Below, piece after piece: positions 62,397 to 64,000 of a stretch of 64,000 nucleotides of DNA (position 1 is the stretch's first letter; each line of letters starts with the position of its first letter). The translations under genes were made by a program, and so were the position numbers. Below the pieces are notes generated by a model that saw nothing but the letters and a program-made list of their open reading frames with translations, did not search any database and was not told the DNA's origin. The stretch comes from Bradyrhizobium sp. Ghvi (lineage in GTDB: Bacteria > Pseudomonadota > Alphaproteobacteria > Rhizobiales > Xanthobacteraceae): positions 1 through 64,000 of the forward strand of contig NZ_FOVU01000012.1 of assembly GCF_900115265.1 (NCBI RefSeq), written 5' to 3'.

Positions 62397-62540
62397 CTCC
62401 GCTGTCGTCCCCGCGAAGGCGGGGACCGATAACCACAGGGAGTGGTGGTTGCGGGGACTCGGAGTTAGCAGCTTCGCACCAAACCACTCCCTGTTGTTAT
62501 GGATCCCGGGTTCGCGCGTTGCGCGCCGGGACGACAGTTG
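62397..62540. repeat. Compound repeat (ATAACCACAGGGAG ... GGGACGAC), copy 2
   Basis: The left end is GTCGTCCCCGCGAAGGCGGG, followed by ATAACCACAGGGAGTGGTGG, the inverted CCACTCCCTGTTGTTATGGA and the end GCGCGTTGCGCGCCGGGACG. It shares its blocks with 41958-42120 and lies between convergent genes. Confidence 0.78.
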
Positions 62541-62567
62541 GTCTTTTTGTGAGAGCGGAGACTGTAC

Positions 62568-64000
62568 TTAGACAGCCTTCGCGTCCCTGATCGCCTGCCA
62601 GACCTTCTGCGGCGTCAGCGGCGTGTTCAGCTGGGTGATGCCGAGTTCGGCGAGCGCGTCCATCACGCCGTTGGTGACGCAAGGAGGGCCGCCGATGGCG
62701 CCGGATTCGCCGCAGCCCTTGGCGCCGAGCGGATTGGTGCGGCAGGGCGCGGAGTCGTCCAGCGTCACCACGATCGGAGGCACATCGTCGGCGCGCGGGA
62801 TGCAGTAATCCTGATAGCTCGCGGTGAGGAGCTGACCGTCGGCGTCGTAGGAGACGCCTTCGTACAGCGCCTGGCCGATGCCCTGCGCAACGCCACCATG
62901 AATCTGGCCCGTGACCAGCATCGGGTTCACGGCAACGCCGACGTCGTCGACGGTGGTGTAGCGCACGACCTTGGACACGCCGGTCTCCGGATCGATTTCG
63001 ACCTCGCAGATATGCGTGCCGTTCGGCCAGCTCGGGCCATCCACCTCGCCTTCGGAATCGACGCTGAGCTTGGCGCCGCTCTCCTTCTCGGCCAGATCGA
63101 ACAGGCTGATGCGGCGGTCGGTGCCGACCACGGTGAGCATACCGCCCTGATACTCGATGTCCTCGACCGCGGTCTCCAGCACATCAGCCGCCTTCTCGCG
63201 CGCCTTCTGGATCAGGTCATTGGAGGAGACTGCGACCGCCGTGCCGCCGACAAACAGCGAGCGCGAGCCGACGCTGCCGAAACCCATGGCGAGATCCGTG
63301 TCGCCCTGCACGACGTCGATCTTGTCCATGGGAATGCCGAGGGTGTCAGAGATCATCTGCGTGTAGGTGGTCTGCAGCCCCTGCCCCATCGCCATGGTGC
63401 CGGAATGCAGCACGACGCGGCCCTGTGCCGTCGCTTGCAGAGTGACCTTCTCGGTATGGGCACGGCCGCCGGTCCATTCGATGTAGGAGGTGAGGCCGCG
63501 GCCGTAGAGCAGGCCCTTCTTCTTCGCCGCCTTCTTGCGCGCGGCAAAACCGTCCCAATCGGCGAGCTTCACAGCGCGATCGAGCATATGGGCGAAGGCG
63601 CCGGAATCGTACACCTGCCCGGCCGCGTTGGTGTAGGGCAGCTGCGCCGGCTTGATGTAGTTCGCTTTGCGGATCGCTCGCGGATCCATGCCGATCTTTC
63701 GCGCGGCCGCGTCGAACAGGCGCTCGACGATGAAGACGGCTTCGGGCCGGCCCGCGCCGCGATAGGCGCCGACCGGGGCGGTGTGGGTCATCACCGACTT
63801 CACCTCGAAATGCACCAGCGGCAGGTCATAGACGCCGGTCTGCACGAACGGTCCAAGCACCAGCGGAATGATGTTGCCCGCGCCCGAGGAGTACGCACCG
63901 GTGCAGCCGATCGAGCTGACACGATAAGCGAGCACCTTGCCCTTCTCGTCCAGCGCGAAGGACGCGGTCGAGGTCAGGTCGCGGCCGTGGGTGCCGCCGA
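62568..64000 (-). CDS. Molybdenum hydroxylase large subunit, form II CoxL-like (runs off window edge)
   Basis: The C-terminal 477 codons of a molybdopterin-cytosine-dinucleotide hydroxylase large subunit (xanthine dehydrogenase/CO dehydrogenase CoxL family). The loop near the active site reads VGAYRGAGRPEAVF; the AYRGAGR motif is that of form II CoxL, not the AYxCSFR of true aerobic CO dehydrogenase, so CO oxidation is doubtful. GTMAMGQGLQTTYTQMISDT, QGDTDLAMGFGSVGSRSLFV and NPLGAKGCGESGAIGGPPCV (the Glu base in GESG) follow. The upstream end is outside the window, where the medium and small subunits probably lie. Confidence 0.88.
   Translation of the reverse strand, partial: GGTHGRDLTSTASFALDEKGKVLAYRVSSIGCTGAYSSGAGNIIPLVLGPFVQTGVYDLPLVHFEVKSVMTHTAPVGAYRGAGRPEAVFIVERLFDAAARKIGMDPRAIRKANYIKPAQLPYTNAAGQVYDSGAFAHMLDRAVKLADWDGFAARKKAAKKKGLLYGRGLTSYIEWTGGRAHTEKVTLQATAQGRVVLHSGTMAMGQGLQTTYTQMISDTLGIPMDKIDVVQGDTDLAMGFGSVGSRSLFVGGTAVAVSSNDLIQKAREKAADVLETAVEDIEYQGGMLTVVGTDRRISLFDLAEKESGAKLSVDSEGEVDGPSWPNGTHICEVEIDPETGVSKVVRYTTVDDVGVAVNPMLVTGQIHGGVAQGIGQALYEGVSYDADGQLLTASYQDYCIPRADDVPPIVVTLDDSAPCRTNPLGAKGCGESGAIGGPPCVTNGVMDALAELGITQLNTPLTPQKVWQAIRDAKAV

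Noticed and set aside
62568..64000. Naming the edge gene coxL (CO dehydrogenase).
   Set aside because: The active-site loop is AYRGAGR (form II), not the AYxCSFR loop of proven CO dehydrogenases.

Overview
The window looks like chromosomal DNA of a Bradyrhizobium-type alphaproteobacterium (Nitrobacteraceae). The evidence is high GC content with long mirrored open frames, a CheA/ChpT pair, a 999-residue 'minimal' PutA like the one known from Bradyrhizobium, many acyl-CoA and CoA-transferase genes, and several families of palindromic intergenic repeats. I identified everything by reading the sequence and from family knowledge; no database search was run.

Layout. 1-5.1 kb: the 5' part of cheA (cut by the window edge), chpT, cysQ, a YHS-domain protein, an EipA-like DUF1134 protein and a membrane-anchored coiled-coil protein. 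5.2 kb: tRNA-Val(CAC). 5.3-12.6 kb: an accessory-looking tract with a TetR regulator, a twin-palindrome operator, a probably truncated membrane gene, many very small proteins, a decayed DUF6894 gene, cspA, rpsU and a GreA-like factor. 13-20 kb: an animal-type heme peroxidase, a TPP-dependent decarboxylase/synthase, a PD-(D/E)XK-like protein, an L,D-transpeptidase, a DUF2927 protein and a threonine-synthase-like PLP enzyme. 20.6-24 kb: a three-gene cluster (GTP cyclohydrolase II-like, DUF1688, uracil phosphoribosyltransferase-like) matching the URC uracil-degradation gene set. 24-30 kb: DUF305, an M48 protease + DUF898 pair, and two tandem CYP153-like P450s. 30-37.5 kb: a LysR regulator divergent from an acyl-CoA dehydrogenase/CoA-transferase/MaoC operon, then a benzoylformate-decarboxylase-like gene, an SDR and a hemolysin III-family protein. 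37.6-42 kb: a YcjX/YcjF pair and a GT39 glycosyltransferase.

42-46 kb: a redox-type adenylate cyclase (SDHC-like membrane domain, [2Fe-2S] domain, cyclase domain), then sulfite dehydrogenase sorAB and a second cold-shock gene. 46.3-50 kb: putR/putA. 50-56.6 kb: a CoA-transferase, a GST, a secreted CxxCH protein of unknown function, a TM/coiled-coil protein, and a cNMP-binding protein overlapping a metallo-beta-lactamase-fold hydrolase. 56.7-59 kb: lemA with two TPM-domain proteins. 59-64 kb: an enoyl-CoA hydratase with a pimeloyl-CoA-dehydrogenase-like pair, and a truncated (window edge) CoxL/xanthine-dehydrogenase-family subunit.

The metabolic theme is acyl-CoA, aromatic and hydrocarbon catabolism plus uracil, proline and sulfite oxidation. 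No insertion sequence, phage module or CRISPR array was seen. The strongest candidates for further work are the URC cluster with its aberrant uracil phosphoribosyltransferase motif, the ferredoxin-cyclase fusion, the unknown secreted CxxCH protein, the tandem operator in front of a broken gene, and the likely C-terminal frameshift in the MBL-fold gene.
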